Origin: Elephas maximus indicus
Lineage: Eukaryota > Chordata > Mammalia > Proboscidea > Elephantidae
DNA length: 64,000 nt
Assembly: GCF_024166365.1 (NCBI RefSeq)
Contig: NC_064826.1
Span: forward strand, 20,360,001 to 20,424,000
Direction of reading: 5' to 3'
The notes below the pieces were generated by a model, which was not told the origin of the DNA, did no database searches, and saw nothing but the letters and a program-made list of their open reading frames with translations. Positions 1 through 11,773 of this stretch are shown in pieces (positions within the stretch are counted from its first letter, which is position 1; the number at the start of each line of letters is the position of its first letter). Position numbers and translations under genes: made by a program.

Positions 1-1334
1 AGCCACCTAGATATGCTCCCAAACTCTGCAGCCAGGCTACTGCCCCTCTTCCAGCCCAGCAGAAGACCAAAGGATTTCACTAGGAAAATAGCAAACCAGG
101 AGGATACATACATGCACAGCTAAAGGGAAGTTACCGTACTAAAAACTGGGAGTTAACGTGAAAGTTAACATACTCAACATTATAACCTCAACCTCCAATC
201 CTCACTCAACTCCCGGAAGCCTGGCAACCAGGCTTATACCATCCAGGCAGGAAATGGAAAGATTCTTGTCTGAGCACTCAGACCAACACAAGACTCAAAA
301 TTACTAACATTGGGAGTCTCCCAAAGAGACGTCCACACCAGGTGTAGGACACAAGACTAATACACAAAAACTAAGTGTATTTCTGTATAGTAGCAGTAAA
401 CAAACCAAACATGAAATTAAGAAAACAATTCAATTCACAATAGCATCAAAAATAATAAAGTGCTTAGGAATAAATTAAGACCGATATAAAAGGTAAGACA
501 GCCCTTGTTCATGGATTGGAAGACAATATTGTCAAGATGATAATAGTCCCCAAATTGATCTTCAGATTCAAGACCATCCCTATCAAAATTCCAACTGCAT
601 TTTTGTGGAAATGGACAAGCTGATCCTATAATTCACATAGAATTCCAAGGGACCCAGAATAGCCAAACAATCTTGAAAAAAATAAAACTCTTCTTACTGC
701 AAAGCTACAGTAATCCAAGCACTGTGGTACCACCATAAGCATAGACATATACATCAACGCAATAGAATTGAGAGTCCGGAAATCAGCCTATGCATCTGTG
801 GTCAATTGATTTTGAATAAGGTTACCTAAACCATTCTATGGGGAAAGGGTAGTCTTTTCAACAGATGATGCTGGGACAACTGAATAGCCACATGCAAAAG
901 AATGATGTTAGATCTATACTTCACACCATATACAAAAACTAACTCAGAATGGATGAAAGAACTAAATTTAAGAGCTAAAATTATAAAACTTTTAGAAGAA
1001 AACATAGGCGTAAATCTTCTTGATCTTAGACTAGGAATGGATTCTTATACAGGAAACCAAAAGCACAAAGAGCAAGATGAGAAATAGATAAATTGGACTT
1101 CATCAAAATTAAAAACTTTAGTGCTTCAAAGAACATCAAGAAAGTAAAAAAAATGGAGAAAATATTTGCAAATCATATATCTGATAAGGTCTAGTGTCAA
1201 GGATGTATAAAAACTCTTAAAACTCAAGAGTAAAAAGACGAATAGCCCCATTTAAAAACGGACAAAGGGCTTGAATAGACATTTTTTTCAAAGACAATAT
1301 ACAAATGCCAATGAGCATGTAAGAAGATGCTCAA

Positions 1335-2178
1335 CGAAAGAAGTTTCCAGGATAAACTGAATGCTTCAAAGGTCAGTGGAGCAAGGGCAGGAGTTTGGGG
1401 ACTATGGCTTAAGGGGACTTCTAAGTCAATTGGCATAATAAACTCTATTATGAAAACATTCTGCATCCCACTTCGAACTGTGGCATCTGGGGTCTTAAAT
1501 GCTAACAAGCGGCCATCTAAGATGCATCAATTTGTCTCAACCCACCTGGATCAAAGGAGAATGAAGAACACCACGGCCACATGATAACTATGAGCCCGAG
1601 ACAGAGAGGGCCACATGAACCAGAGACCTACATCATCCTGAGACCAGAAGAACTAGTTGGTGCCCGGCCACAACCGATGACTGCCCTGACAGGGAGCACA
1701 ACAGAGAACCCCTGAGGGAGCAGGAGATCAGTGGGATGCAGACCCCAAATTCTCACAAAAAGACCATACTTAATGGTCTGACTGAGACTAGAGGAATCCC
1801 GGCGGTCATGGTCCCCAAACCTTCTGTTGGCCCAGGACAGGAACCATTCCCAAAGACTACTCATCTCATCAGACATGGAAGGGACTGGACAATGGGTTGG
1901 CGAGAGATGCTGATGAAGAGTGAGCTACTTGTATCAGGTGGACACTTGAGACTGTATTGGCATCTCCTGTCTGGAGGGGAGATGGGAGGGTAGAGAGGAT
2001 TAGAAACTGGCAAAAGGGTCATGAAAGGAGAGACTGGAAGGGAGCGGGCTGACTCATTAGGGGGAGAGTAAATGGGAGTATGTAGTAAGGTGTATATAAG
2101 CTTATATGTGACAGACTGACTTGATTTGTAAACTTTCACTTAAAGCACAATAAAAATTATTTAAAAAAAAAAAAAAAG
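1335..2178 (+). mobile_element. poly(A) retroposon, family A, with 14-base TSD
   Basis: The 844-base insertion splits the L1. It ends in an AATAAA-containing segment and an A tract, and is flanked by perfect copies of AAGAAGATGCTCAA (1321-1334 and 2179-2192). A long TSD with poly(A) indicates L1-type target-primed insertion. Shorter relatives lie at 30152-30628 and 35773-36185. Its 5' half shares a module with the family B copy at 61.6 kb. I know no protein or gene for it; it may be a non-autonomous lineage-specific repeat. Confidence 0.75.
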
Positions 2179-2203
2179 AAGAAGATGCTCAATGTTAGTC
2201 ATT

Positions 2204-2361
2204 GCTGTTGTTGCCTTCTAGTCGATTCCAACTCAGAGTAACCCTGTAGGGCAGAGTAGAACAGTTCCATATGGTTTCCAAGGAAGTGGCTGGTGGATTC
2301 AAACTGCTGACCTTTTGGTTAGCAGCCACAGCTCTTAACCACTGTGCCACCAGGGCTCCAA
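2204..2361 (-). mobile_element. AfroSINE
   Basis: On the minus strand this begins with the tRNA-derived head (box A-like GGTGGCACAGTGGTTAAGAG, a GCTGCTAACC segment, box B-like GTTTGAATCC) and runs into the tail shared with afrotherian RTE. It is flanked by perfect 10-base repeats GTTAGTCATT (2194-2203 and 2362-2371), so it inserted into the L1 after the L1 had landed. Confidence 0.95.
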
Positions 2362-2652
2362 GTTAGTCATTAGAAGAATGTAAACTGAAACCACAATGAA
2401 ATGCCACTTCACACCCATGAGTATGGCTATAATAAAAAAGATGGACAATAACAAGTGTTGACAAGGATGTGGAGAAATTGGAAAACTCATACATTCCTGG
2501 TGGGAATTTAACTTATGGCAGCCTCTTTGGAAACAGTTTGGCAGTTCTTCGAAAGTTTAAACAGAGTTATCATATGATTTAGCAATTCCGCTCCAAGTAC
2601 ATACCCAAGAGAATTGAAAAAAAAAAGTCCACGTAAAAATCTGTACATGAAT

Positions 2653-2740
2653 CTCCAAAAAAAAAGAAAATATTCCCTATTTAAATTCAGAGGTGTATTA
2701 CTCATAATAAATCTACTTGACAGCAAAAAAAAAAAAAAAA
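2653..2740 (+). pseudogene. short retrocopied 3' end with poly(A)
   Basis: An insertion of about 90 bases in the L1 ends in an ATAATAAA signal, about a dozen further bases and a run of 20 A. Flanking near-duplicates AAAATCTGTACATGAA (from 2636) and AAAATTTGTACACGAA (from 2741) look like a TSD. This is what a severely 5'-truncated mRNA retrocopy leaves. The source is not identified. Confidence 0.5.
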
Positions 2741-3068
2741 AAAATTTGTACACGAACTTTCATAGCAACATTATTCATAATAGGCAAAAAGTAGAAAGAA
2801 CCCAAATGTCTTTCACCTGATAAACAGATAAACAAAACGTGGTACATTCATACAATGGAATACTATTCAGCTGTAAAAAGGAGTGAAGCACTGGTGTATG
2901 CTACAACATGTATGAGCCTTGAAAATATTACGCTAAGTAAAAGGAGTCAGACACAAAAGGCCATGTGTTATATAATTCCAATTATATGCAATGTCCTGAG
3001 TTGGCAAATCTATACAGACAGAAAGTAAATTAGTGATTGCTATTTTTTTTTTTTTTTAAGAGCTAGGG

Positions 3069-3210
3069 GGAGCCCTGGTGGCGCCGTGGTTAAGATCTTG
3101 GCTGCTAACCAAAAGGTTGGCAGTTTGAACCCACCAGTAGCTCCTTGGAAGCCCTGTGGGGGCAGCTCAGCTCTATGAATCAGAATGGACTCCATAGCAA
3201 CAAGTTTAAG
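3069..3210 (+). mobile_element. AfroSINE
   Basis: The head GGAGCCCTGGTGGCGCCGTGG and the tail are present, with part of the middle shortened. Near-duplicates of CTAGGGGGA flank it (3063-3071 and 3213-3221). It lies in the L1 3' region. Confidence 0.92.
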
Positions 3211-3395
3211 GGCTAGGGGGAGAGGGGAATGGGAGTGACTGCTAAGGGGTAAAAGATTTCTTTCAGGGTGATGAAATGCTCTGGAAGTTAGATAGTAGTG
3301 ATAGCTGCACAACTTTGTGAGTATACTAAAAACCGTGAAAGTGGTGATGGTGTGGGAAGTATATCACAATAAAGCTGCTATAAAAAATGTTATTA

Positions 3396-3957
3396 GAAAT
3401 GTCTCTCTTAATTACATGAATGGGTGCTTTGTTTTGCAATTATTTTTTTCATGGTTCATAGGACAGGAATAATTTCAGTCCTATTTTCATTTTTAGAGAT
3501 GTCAGTGCTCAGAAACCTTGTTCACATACTTAAGGAGCTAGAAATGGAAAGCATTTTGATACAACAATTTCAGCCCTTGGAATTCTTTCTGAATTATAGC
3601 CAAAATCAGCGTGATCTATCATCACAAATTATTTTTAGTGATCTACCTGCTGACAAATCAGCAAAATTCAGTCCTCCTCTGATTTGTTGAAAGCACAGAA
3701 TTGGGAATCACCTGACTTGCAAAATATATTTTTTACTCCTGAAAGTCATTCCATTCATCAAGGCTACCAAGTTTTACTACGACTTACCAAATAGTTGTTA
3801 ATTATATCTGGTAGTTTTTCATTTATAGGAACCTTGTTCAACTTAATAGATTCAGAAGTTTTGGGAAATCAAAACATTGTTAATTTTAGTATACTTTTTT
3901 TCTGTCAACATAACTTTTTATAAAATGATTTTATTTTATCACACTTTATGTAAATGT
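3396..3957. other. AT-rich intergenic sequence
   Basis: No gene, RNA or repeat is recognised. The 88-codon open frame here lacks any recognisable feature. Confidence 0.5.
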
Positions 3958-4150
3958 AAGTGATTTGCACTCGACTAATAACCAAAAGGTTGGTTGTTCA
4001 AATTCACCCAGCAGTGCCGGGGAAGAAAGTCCTGGTGATCTTCTTCCCTAAGCATACAGCCCTTGAAAACCCTATAGAGTACAGTTCTACTCTGACACAC
4101 ATGGGGTCTCCATGAGTCAGAATCAACCCCACAGCAATGGGTTTAGATTG
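3958..4150 (+). mobile_element. AfroSINE, 5' truncated
   Basis: The sequence starts within the head (CTAATAACCAAAAGGTTGG) and continues to the tail with its AATGGGTTTAGATTG end. It is diverged. Confidence 0.88.
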
Positions 4151-4533
4151 TTTGGATTAATGTCTCTACACACTCATGTGTGTAAATATATATGTACATG
4201 AGTTAGAAACAAAAGTAGTTAATATCATATAGGGCCTTAAAACTGTAGTCTTTGAGGTTATCTCCTCTACCAGACAGAAATTGTTTGCGTCTTCCCTGAA
4301 AAAAATCTACACCTTAACAAGGACCTTCAGAGAGTTTCTAATCTCATTTTATTTGGTTCCTAATCAACAGTCAAACACAGATACACTCCCCTAGAGAAAG
4401 AAATCGTTCTCAGGTGTTCCCATTACACAATACTCCATTGTGACAGTAAAGGACACGCAGCCACCCTTTTGCCTTATTTCCATGTTTTGGTTAATTTTTT
4501 CCTTACACCCGTTATTACAACTTATGTGTTAAT
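4151..4533. other. intergenic sequence
   Basis: No feature is seen beyond a short TGTGTG-type stretch near 4165-4200. Confidence 0.5.
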
Positions 4534-4950
4534 AAGGAGCCATGGTGGCAAATGGTTAAGTGCTTTGTTGCTGACCAAAAAGTCAGCAGTTCAAACCCAT
4601 CTGCTGCTCTGTGGGGGGGAGTGACTTGGCGACCTGCTCCCATAACGATTGTATTTGTATGCCTTTGAGTCTATTCTGACTCATCACCAGCCTATATGAC
4701 AGAGTACAACTGCCCAGTAGAGTTTCCTGGGCTGTGATCTCTATGGGAACAGGTCGCCAGGTCTTCTCTCTGGTAGAGTCGCTGGGTGACTTTTTACCAC
4801 TGACCTTTCAGTTAGCAGCCAAGTCCTTAACCACTGCACCACCAAGGCTCCTTGCTGTAAAGATTACAGTCTAGGAAACCCTATGGGGCAGCTCTTTGCC
4901 ATCTTGGGTTACTATGAGTCGGTGTCGACTGGAAGGCACACAACAACATG
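4534..4950 (+). mobile_element. AfroSINE split by a younger AfroSINE
   Basis: The head and middle (4534-4642) and the tail (4866-4950) of one + strand SINE are separated by a minus-strand copy. Confidence 0.9.
4651..4857 (-). mobile_element. AfroSINE nested in another AfroSINE
   Basis: A full-length minus-strand copy. The target duplication TAACGATT (4643-4650) / TAAAGATT (4858-4865) marks the insertion into the host SINE. Confidence 0.9.
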
Positions 4951-5224
4951 TTACTAAAATTATAAATTATTTATGGCTTGGGGACTATGATAAAGTGGTA
5001 CAGTATTCCTTCAGTAAACGTGTATTCGCATGTATTTCAAATGCTGATGGTTGGCTCTGGGGAATAATTAACAAGAATCTTGTATTAGAACATCAGAAAT
5101 AATGCCACTAATTTTGTTAGGCACTATGATCAAACTTTTTTGAAAATTTTAATAAAAGAGAAAACATAGAGTGCTAAGAAGTAATTAATCTGACAACCGG
5201 CCTATAGTTTTATTTTTTGCTAAT

Positions 5225-5387
5225 AAAAATCAAACTCATTGCCCCTGAGTAGGTTCCAACTCATAGCAACCTTATAGGACAGAGTAGAGCTGCCCCATAG
5301 GGTTTCCAAGGAGCAGCTGGTGGATTCAAACTCCCATCTTTTTGGTTAGCAGCCATAGCTCTTAGCCACTGCATCACCAGGGCACCA
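5225..5387 (-). mobile_element. AfroSINE
   Basis: Minus-strand copy flanked by TTTTTGCTAAT repeats (ending at 5224, and 5388-5398). Confidence 0.93.
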
Positions 5388-5549
5388 TTTTTGCTAATGG
5401 GAGGGAGAAAATATTAGACATTTTATCAGATGAAATAAAATGAGAATTAATTGTAATTGGAACATTATTTTCAAATAATATTTTGTGGTATGACTTGATA
5501 ACATGGATCTTTAAATGCTTTATTGAATAAAGCACACTTAATCTGAAAA

Positions 5550-5726
5550 AAAGGAGCCCTGGTGGTACAGTGGTTAAGCACTGGGCTGCTAACCCAAAGC
5601 CTGGCAGTTGGAACCCACCAGTCCCTCCATGGGAGAAAGATGTAGCAATCTGCTCCGTTAGGGGCAGTTCTACTCTGTCCTATGGTGTCACTACGAGTCG
5701 GAATAGACTCAACAGCAATGGATTTC
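5550..5726 (+). mobile_element. AfroSINE
   Basis: Plus-strand copy with head, middle and tail, flanked by ATCTGAAAA (5541-5549 and 5727-5735). Confidence 0.95.
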
Positions 5727-5751
5727 ATCTGAAAAGAGAAAACCACATATA

Positions 5752-5938
5752 CAGTAAAACCCGTAAGACCCGGAACTCAGTGGGACTGCCTTGATTTTCT
5801 GGGTCTCCGAAGTTTCCTCTTTCAACAGGTGCAGTCTCACCACTTTTCTGTCACTCTCTATTTGTGGAAAATATTCGAGTTTTCCTTCTCTGACAGGTTT
5901 CCACCTTACACAGGTTCTGGCTTTCACAGGTTTTACTA
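5752..5938. mobile_element. small TcMar-like DNA transposon (MITE)
   Basis: The ends form an inverted repeat: CAGTAAAACC at the left, and GGTTTTACTA at the right with one mismatch at its last base. TA flanks both sides (5750-5751 and 5939-5940), as expected for Tc1/mariner-class insertion. The inner ends also show partial inverted similarity. At 187 bases it is non-autonomous. A Tc2/Kanga-like assignment is possible but not certain. Confidence 0.55.
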
Positions 5939-6092
5939 TAATTGTTATTCATGAGTTTTGCCTATTCTGTCCTGAAAAAAATGTGGTAGTCCCCCAAACC
6001 ACTGCAATTACATTTGGAAGAGTCAGTGTCATCAAGTTACACTGCTTCAATTATTTTAAGGAAATTTTTTTCTCAGCCAATAATCCAAATAT

Positions 6093-6295
6093 TAAACCCA
6101 TGCCCACGGAGTCAATCCTGACTCATGGAGACCCCATGTGTTACAGAGTGGAAGTGGCCCATAGGGTTTTCTCGGCTGTAATCTGTACAGAAGCAGATCA
6201 CAAGGACTTTCTTTCACGGAGTAGCTGGGTAGGTTCAAACCTCCAACCTCTGGGTTAGCAGCTGATCGAAAACCGCTTGTACCAACCAAGTTCCT
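6093..6295 (-). mobile_element. AfroSINE
   Basis: Full-length but diverged minus-strand copy, including the long middle section. Confidence 0.9.
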
Positions 6296-6300
6296 AATAA

Positions 6301-6466
6301 ACTGAAAACCAAACTATTGCCGTGGAGTCCATTCAGACTCATAGAGACCCTACAGGACAGAGTAGAACTGCCCCATAGGGTTTCTAAGGAGCAGCTGGTG
6401 GATTTGAACTGCCGACCTTTCTGTTTAGCAGCCATAGCTCTTAACCACTGTGCCACCAGGGCGCTA
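6301..6466 (-). mobile_element. AfroSINE
   Basis: Minus-strand copy of the shorter type. TTCCTAATAA / TTCCTAATTA on its two sides look like a target duplication. Confidence 0.92.
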
Positions 6467-6495
6467 GTTTCCTAATTAAAAAAAAAAAAAAAAAC

Positions 6496-6648
6496 CCGAC
6501 GCCATCAAATTGATTCCAACGCAGAGCAACCAACCCTAGAGGGCAGAGTAGAACTACCCCATAGAGTTTCCAAGGAGCACCTGGTGGATTCAAACTGCCA
6601 ACCTTTTGGTTAGCAGCTATAGCTCTTAACCACTAAGCCACCAGGGTT
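6496..6648 (-). mobile_element. AfroSINE
   Basis: Minus-strand copy preceded by an A tract (6478-6494) and ending with CCACCAGGG. Confidence 0.92.
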
Positions 6649-6810
6649 TTCATGGTTCCTAATCCCAGAAACAAAAAAAACCCCAGTAGCCTATCTTAAA
6701 TACTGAGACTAACCTAAAAATAATTTCTTAAATTTAAACATGGATCAATAACACTAGTCAGAGTATAAACAACTAGTAAGAGTACAAACAACTAGTCAGA
6801 GTACAAACAA

Positions 6811-6872
6811 CAAAAACCAAACCCGTGTGGTTTGATTTTTGATTCCGACTCATAGCGACCCTGTAGTTAGAG
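6811..6872 (-). mobile_element. AfroSINE tail fragment
   Basis: Only the tail is left (GATTCCGACTCATAGCGACC). Two short direct repeats of the type ACTAGTCAGAGTACAAACAA precede it (6750-6810). Confidence 0.75.
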
Positions 6873-6984
6873 TATGAAAGAGGCTAAATGTCATTGTTCT
6901 CACCGCTCCATTCTACAATACACCCGAATTCTGAAACTCCAACGAGTGGCAGAGCACACAGTATTTAGCGTCTCCTCCACCATT

Positions 6985-7075
6985 CATGTTCTTGGCTGCT
7001 AACAGAAAGGTTGGAGGTTCGAGTCCACTTACAGGAGCCTCAGAAGAAAGGCCTGATGACCTACTTGTGAAAAAT
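6985..7075 (+). mobile_element. AfroSINE head fragment
   Basis: The sequence resembles the head and start of the middle section only (GGCTGCTAACAGAAAGGTTG, then the GAAGAAAGGCCTG region). Confidence 0.7.
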
Positions 7076-10000
7076 CAGGCAGAGGGAGTGGTGCAGATGG
7101 ACTTAGGGGTTTACCAGGCAGAACTGCAAAGATCTGGGGATGGGGGCGGGGGGAGGGAAGAGGGAGAAGACAAAGGTGGCACTGCAGGGTCACAGGTGGC
7201 AGCATGTGGGGGGGGGAGCTGGGTTGGATCTGGTGAATGGGGGACAACTGTGAGACATTCTGGGTGCAGAGAAATCCTGGGGGAGGCTGAGGCTCTCCTG
7301 TGTTGTTCAGGTGGAGGGCTGCAGGGCCAGCAGCTGGACTCCCCGGAGAAGTCAAGATACCCTCAGCTCTGCTGAATTATTCAGCAGCTGCCTCTCAGCT
7401 ATGACTGTAAAAGGCGGGTGGTGGTGGGGACTCAGGGCTGCTCTGCCGGCTGGAAGCCAGGTAGGAGCAGGGGACAGGGGCCCATGAGCGCCAGGGAGCT
7501 ACCCCTCTCACCCCGGACCTCTCAGCTGGGCTGAGCCAAGGCAAGCTCCCCCTAACACACTTCCCTCCTGCCCACCTCAGGAGGGCCCAAAGCCTGGGCC
7601 ACCGGTTCTGCTTGGGCAGTCCTGGCCCCCTTGGTGGGCCAATGAGGACCAAGTTCTGGAGATGGGTTGGGTCTTCCTCACCCTGGTTCAGGGCCTCAGC
7701 TCCCATCCTCTGTCTGCTGGCGGCTCTGTAACCAGCCCTACCATAGGGTCCCCTGGTTCCGGTCAATGGAGCCAGGTGATGCTGGGCAGGGGGGCAAGAC
7801 CAGCCAGATGAAGCAGGGTTCCAGTCCTGACCCCCGGAGGTCCCCGAGCAGGCTTTGACCTGGAGTTGGGCCTCAAGAAAGTCTGTAGCACTCTGGTCAC
7901 CCTCCCCGAGGCCCCATCCATCGTGGACTGAGTGCAAGCACCAACCTCCGCTGGTGTGGCCAGTTCTGTTTAGAGCCATCTTGGGTCACACTTGGGGCCA
8001 CAGTGGGCAAGCAGGGAGTGGCTGAGCTGTCCTCCTCCCAGGGGTCAGTGGTCGCTCTGAGGTCACACAGCTGGTTACCCACAGTCCTGGGCTCGCTCCA
8101 CCCTCCCATGAGGAGTTGGTCACCCCACTCCTTTTAGTAGCCTTTGGCCCCCCAGCTGCCCAAGGCCCTCACTTGCTCCTCCCCTAGGATGTGTCCATCC
8201 ATCCCCCGATGGTGGCCTAATTCCAGGGGTGGTTTTTCCCCAGTGCAACAAGTGTCCGTGTAACAATGCCATCTCTCTCCTGAGAAGAACCCCGGGACCT
8301 CCTAGGGGAAGCATTTGGGGGCAGTCTGGACCTTCCCACCCAAGGCAGCCGCCAAAGCCTGGTCACAGGCACCAAGATGGAGTCCAGGTCCCTCAGGGGA
8401 CACCCCAGTGCTGCTGTGGAGTGAAGGAACCATCAGGCCAGTCCAGGGGGAGGCCCAGGGCCCACAGCCCTTACCCCAGGGAGAGAAGAGGGGCTTCTTC
8501 CAATCCCAGGGAGTAGAGGGTCCCACAGCCTCCCCTACCTTGGCCCGATAGTTAAGTTGCAAGCAGTGGCCCCCATCCTGTGCCTACCCTGAGTTGTGGT
8601 TCCCCCTGCCCTCCCCCCCGACCCTCTGAGTCTTACCATCCCCCAGGCGAACTTGGCCAGGCCACCCCTCAGGTGTCCCCAGATGGACACCTGCTGCTCT
8701 TGGCAGGCAGCCTGGCCTGCATGGTCTGACTGCGGCCTTTCTCTGCCCACCCTCCACGTAATCCCCATTAAGGGAGGGACTCAGTCCCAGGGTCCCAGCA
8801 CACCAGGGCCAGAGGTGGCCTCAGAACAGATCTTGTCAACTACCGCTGAGGAGTCTGAGGCGCAGCCCAGGAAGGCTGCGCACCCCAGCCAAGGTGTCCC
8901 TGGAGGACTCCTGAATCATTTCCTACACTGTCATACCAGGTAAGCCTCTAGAAGGACTGATACCACAAACAACTAAGTCTTCAGAAAGCTGGCGGAGAAA
9001 TCACTTGTTTGCGTTTCTCTTTGTTTTTAGGTAAAGACTGAGGAAGAGAAGAAAGGGGAGGTGCTCATGGCCCATGGTGGGGGGCATAGGGGACCAGGCA
9101 TAGGCTCTGGTTTCACTGGCTCTGGAAACAGGGCGCAGGGCCAGCAGGATCGGTGGCCGTTACTAATGCATGTGCTGGCCGCACCCAGTGCCACCCTGGC
9201 CTCCCCAGCTGGACTGCAGGGGGGTCTGGAGTTGCCTGGGGCCTTCATTCACCCCAGCCCTGGTCTCAGCGGTGCCCCGGGTGGGCAACCACCAGCTCCA
9301 ATGCCTCATTGCTCAGAGAAGCCGAAAGGAAGACTTGGGTAGAGCCCCGCCCAGCTCCTGTGACACATCTCACAGGAGGTGTCGCTGTCTCCTGGACACT
9401 GATATCTTCTCAGATTTGAATTTCATTTTTGCAAGGGAAATGGCCTGCGTTCCTGCCAGGGCCTCCTCCCTGGACAGGGTGCCCAGCACACCGCGGTCAC
9501 CCCAGGCAACACGGAACGCAGCTTGCTTTCCCTATAGACAGAATCTAGGTGATCCTGGATCCTTGGGCGTGGCTTTCCTGGGCAGGGCCTCACTTTCCTC
9601 CCCTGGATCCTTGATGCTTTCAGTTTTATTGGTGTGTCTGTCTGTCTGCTTATGCCCTGCCTAGCTGCCAACAGGACTTCAGGCACTGAAGGTCTCATCA
9701 GTGCTTTTTAAATTTTCTCGAAGCAACAGTTCCATACCTAGAAACCCACGCCATTCTGGGAGGTGCCAAGGGCGAGGTCACAGCCTGCTTTGCATGAGCG
9801 GTAACCAGTCCTTAGGCCCAGAATGCTGAAGCTGCTCCGTCAAGGCCAAACAGAACTTGTCCAAGGTCGCAAGGCCAATCTCCTTATCACCAGCCCAGGG
9901 TTCTTGCCACCGCACTCGGATGCCCCCGCATGAATAATTTGTGCCCGACTGGCAGGGCAGCCATCGACCTCATCCCGCTTCTCATCTTTCTGGAACATCT

Positions 10001-10835
10001 GTGCCAGCCTCCCTGCTCTTACCTGCTCTCCATCCACCTCTGTGGGGAGCTGGACAACCCCTGTGTTTAAAATTCTCAGCCAATTCCTTCCCCTCTTGGG
10101 AGGGAGACCCCCAAAGAGCATCTCACTGCTTCTCAGGCAGAGGGAGGCCTCCACCCCTTCAGGTTGCAGGGTGTCACCCTGATGAGTCTCATTTATGAAA
10201 TCATTCATCCAGGTCTGAACCAAATCCAAATATAAGAAATCAACACACACCACCTAGCATCACAAGAGCACCTACAAGGATACATCTCTAATTCCTAGCT
10301 TGACATTTGTGATAACAAGGGCAAGAGAAGATGCACCTTCTCACCCTGTATGCAAAACAAACAAAGAATGTGTTGAGTAAAATGAATAGCATGACTGAGA
10401 AAAAGTCATGTTTGACGAGAATTATCTGTGGGCTCTCCAAGGTTGCCTGCAGGAGTTGGGATATGATGGTGACTCCTTTCATGGAACAGATCTCAGGGCA
10501 TTTGGGATACAGCCGGAGCACCTGACCTTCCCCTACGTGTGCTAAAGGAATTCTCACTCCCAAAAGAGAGGCTTGGACTTAGTCATTTGCCCCCTTCCAG
10601 TATGGAAAGAGCCCTAATGGGGCATTCTGACTTCAAGCTCCCCAAAGGCCACTGGTGCCCCTGAAGTCCAGGGGGTTGACCACCTGGCTCAAGCACCAAC
10701 CCTGGGTATAACTGATCATGGACAGTCTGGTAGGGGCATTTCTCTGAAATCTAGGGCTTGTTCTGGAAGAAGCACCCAGAGCCTTCCACAGAACAAGGCT
10801 GACTGCTTCCAGGTACGTCAGAAAGATACTTGACA
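7076..10835. other. GC-rich unique intergenic DNA
   Basis: About 3.7 kb lacks recognisable young repeats. It carries many overlapping short open frames on both strands, none with a family resemblance. A MIR-like piece may lie at 8050-8110 (GAGGTCACACAGCTGGTTA). Nothing indicates a coding exon. Confidence 0.5.
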
Positions 10836-10954
10836 ACTATTTGTAATAGCAAAAGACTAGAAACAACCCAACATCCATCAAAAAAGGAGCCCTTGAATAA
10901 ACTATAATACATTTACACAATGTAATACTATGCATCTTTAAAAAAAAAACAAAA
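10836..10954 (+). mobile_element. L1 fragment
   Basis: The sequence matches the conserved ORF2 C-terminal region (TAATAGCAAAAGACTAGAAA, CAACCCAACATCCATCA) and ends at an A-rich stretch. Confidence 0.75.
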
Positions 10955-11090
10955 ACAAAGTCCAATGTTGTAACTAATGTGTCAATCCATCTCACTGAGG
11001 GCTTCCCTTGTTTTCCCTGACCCTCTATTTTACCAAACATGATGTCCTTTTTTTTTTTAGCAATTGGTCTTTCCTGTCCAAATATATCCT
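10955..11090 (-). mobile_element. RTE LINE fragment
   Basis: Minus-strand text matches the RTE segment also present at 25.2 kb and 49.9 kb (GTGTCAATCCATCTCACTGA, CCCTGACCCTCTATTTTACC). Confidence 0.8.
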
Positions 11091-11165
11091 GGAAGTCACT
11101 CCATAGAAGTGGGTAGAGAGAACCTCTCTATCTACCTCTATGGAGTGACTGCCAGGATATACTTT

Positions 11166-11771
11166 TGTGGTGCAGTGAATTACTTAGTATGAGCCTTCTA
11201 GCCATAGTCTTTGTAACTCCCACTAAGTGACTGGGTGGGACTATGCAAATGAGGTACTTGTGGCCCATCAAAGGGTTGGATAGCGGCTAATAATGTGAAT
11301 AGATTCATGGCACACTTGTGGGGGAGGAACCATGCAAATAAGGTGTATGGAACCCTAATGAGGGGATTGGTCAGTTTTACCATCCTGCCAGGCTTAAAGA
11401 GACACACGGAGAGAGACAGGGAGGAGCTGTAACACGCTGTGACAGCAGTGCCATGAGACGACAGGAACCAGGAGACCAGTTTGAGACAGCTACAGTAGGG
11501 CTTGCTGACCCGGAGCTAAGAGGTGTAATACTTGTCCAAGAAGGCCCCCAGCAGGGCCCAGTGGCAGAGGGCAAGAAGAAGCTGTCCTGATTGAGGAACT
11601 GCGTCCTGAGTTGTTGTCCCCATTACTTCCAAATTAATCCCGATCCCAAGTTGTATCCTGTTACTTCCCCAATGAACCCCGTAAATGTAATGATGGTCTG
11701 TGAGTTCTGGGTGACCATTGCAAAGAAACATTGAACCCAGCAGAGAAGTAGAGAGTGTTGTGGGAGGGACA
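11166..11771 (+). mobile_element. ERV-L-like LTR
   Basis: It is homologous along its length to the LTRs at 15322 and 22150, starting TGTGGTGCAGTG and ending in CA. Two ATGCAAAT-type octamer motifs occur (near 11243 and 11333), as in the other copies. Confidence 0.85.
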
Positions 11772-11773
11772 GC

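Larger units (their letters stand above)
361..3395 (+). mobile_element. L1 LINE 3' portion, interrupted by four insertions
   Basis: Conserved ORF2 C-terminal text is readable but broken by stops and frameshifts (for example 902-1087), followed by typical L1 3' sequence. Later insertions interrupt it: a poly(A) retroposon (1335-2178), an AfroSINE (2204-2361), a short poly(A) fragment (2653-2740) and another AfroSINE (3069-3210). L1 pieces rejoin cleanly across each. It is 5' truncated and dead. Bases 1-360 are not recognised. Confidence 0.85.

Noticed and set aside
1..360. A separate gene or repeat at the left edge
   Set aside because: No family or coding signal was recognised; left unassigned.
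902..1087. A 61-codon open frame
   Set aside because: It is a broken piece of L1 ORF2, not a separate gene.
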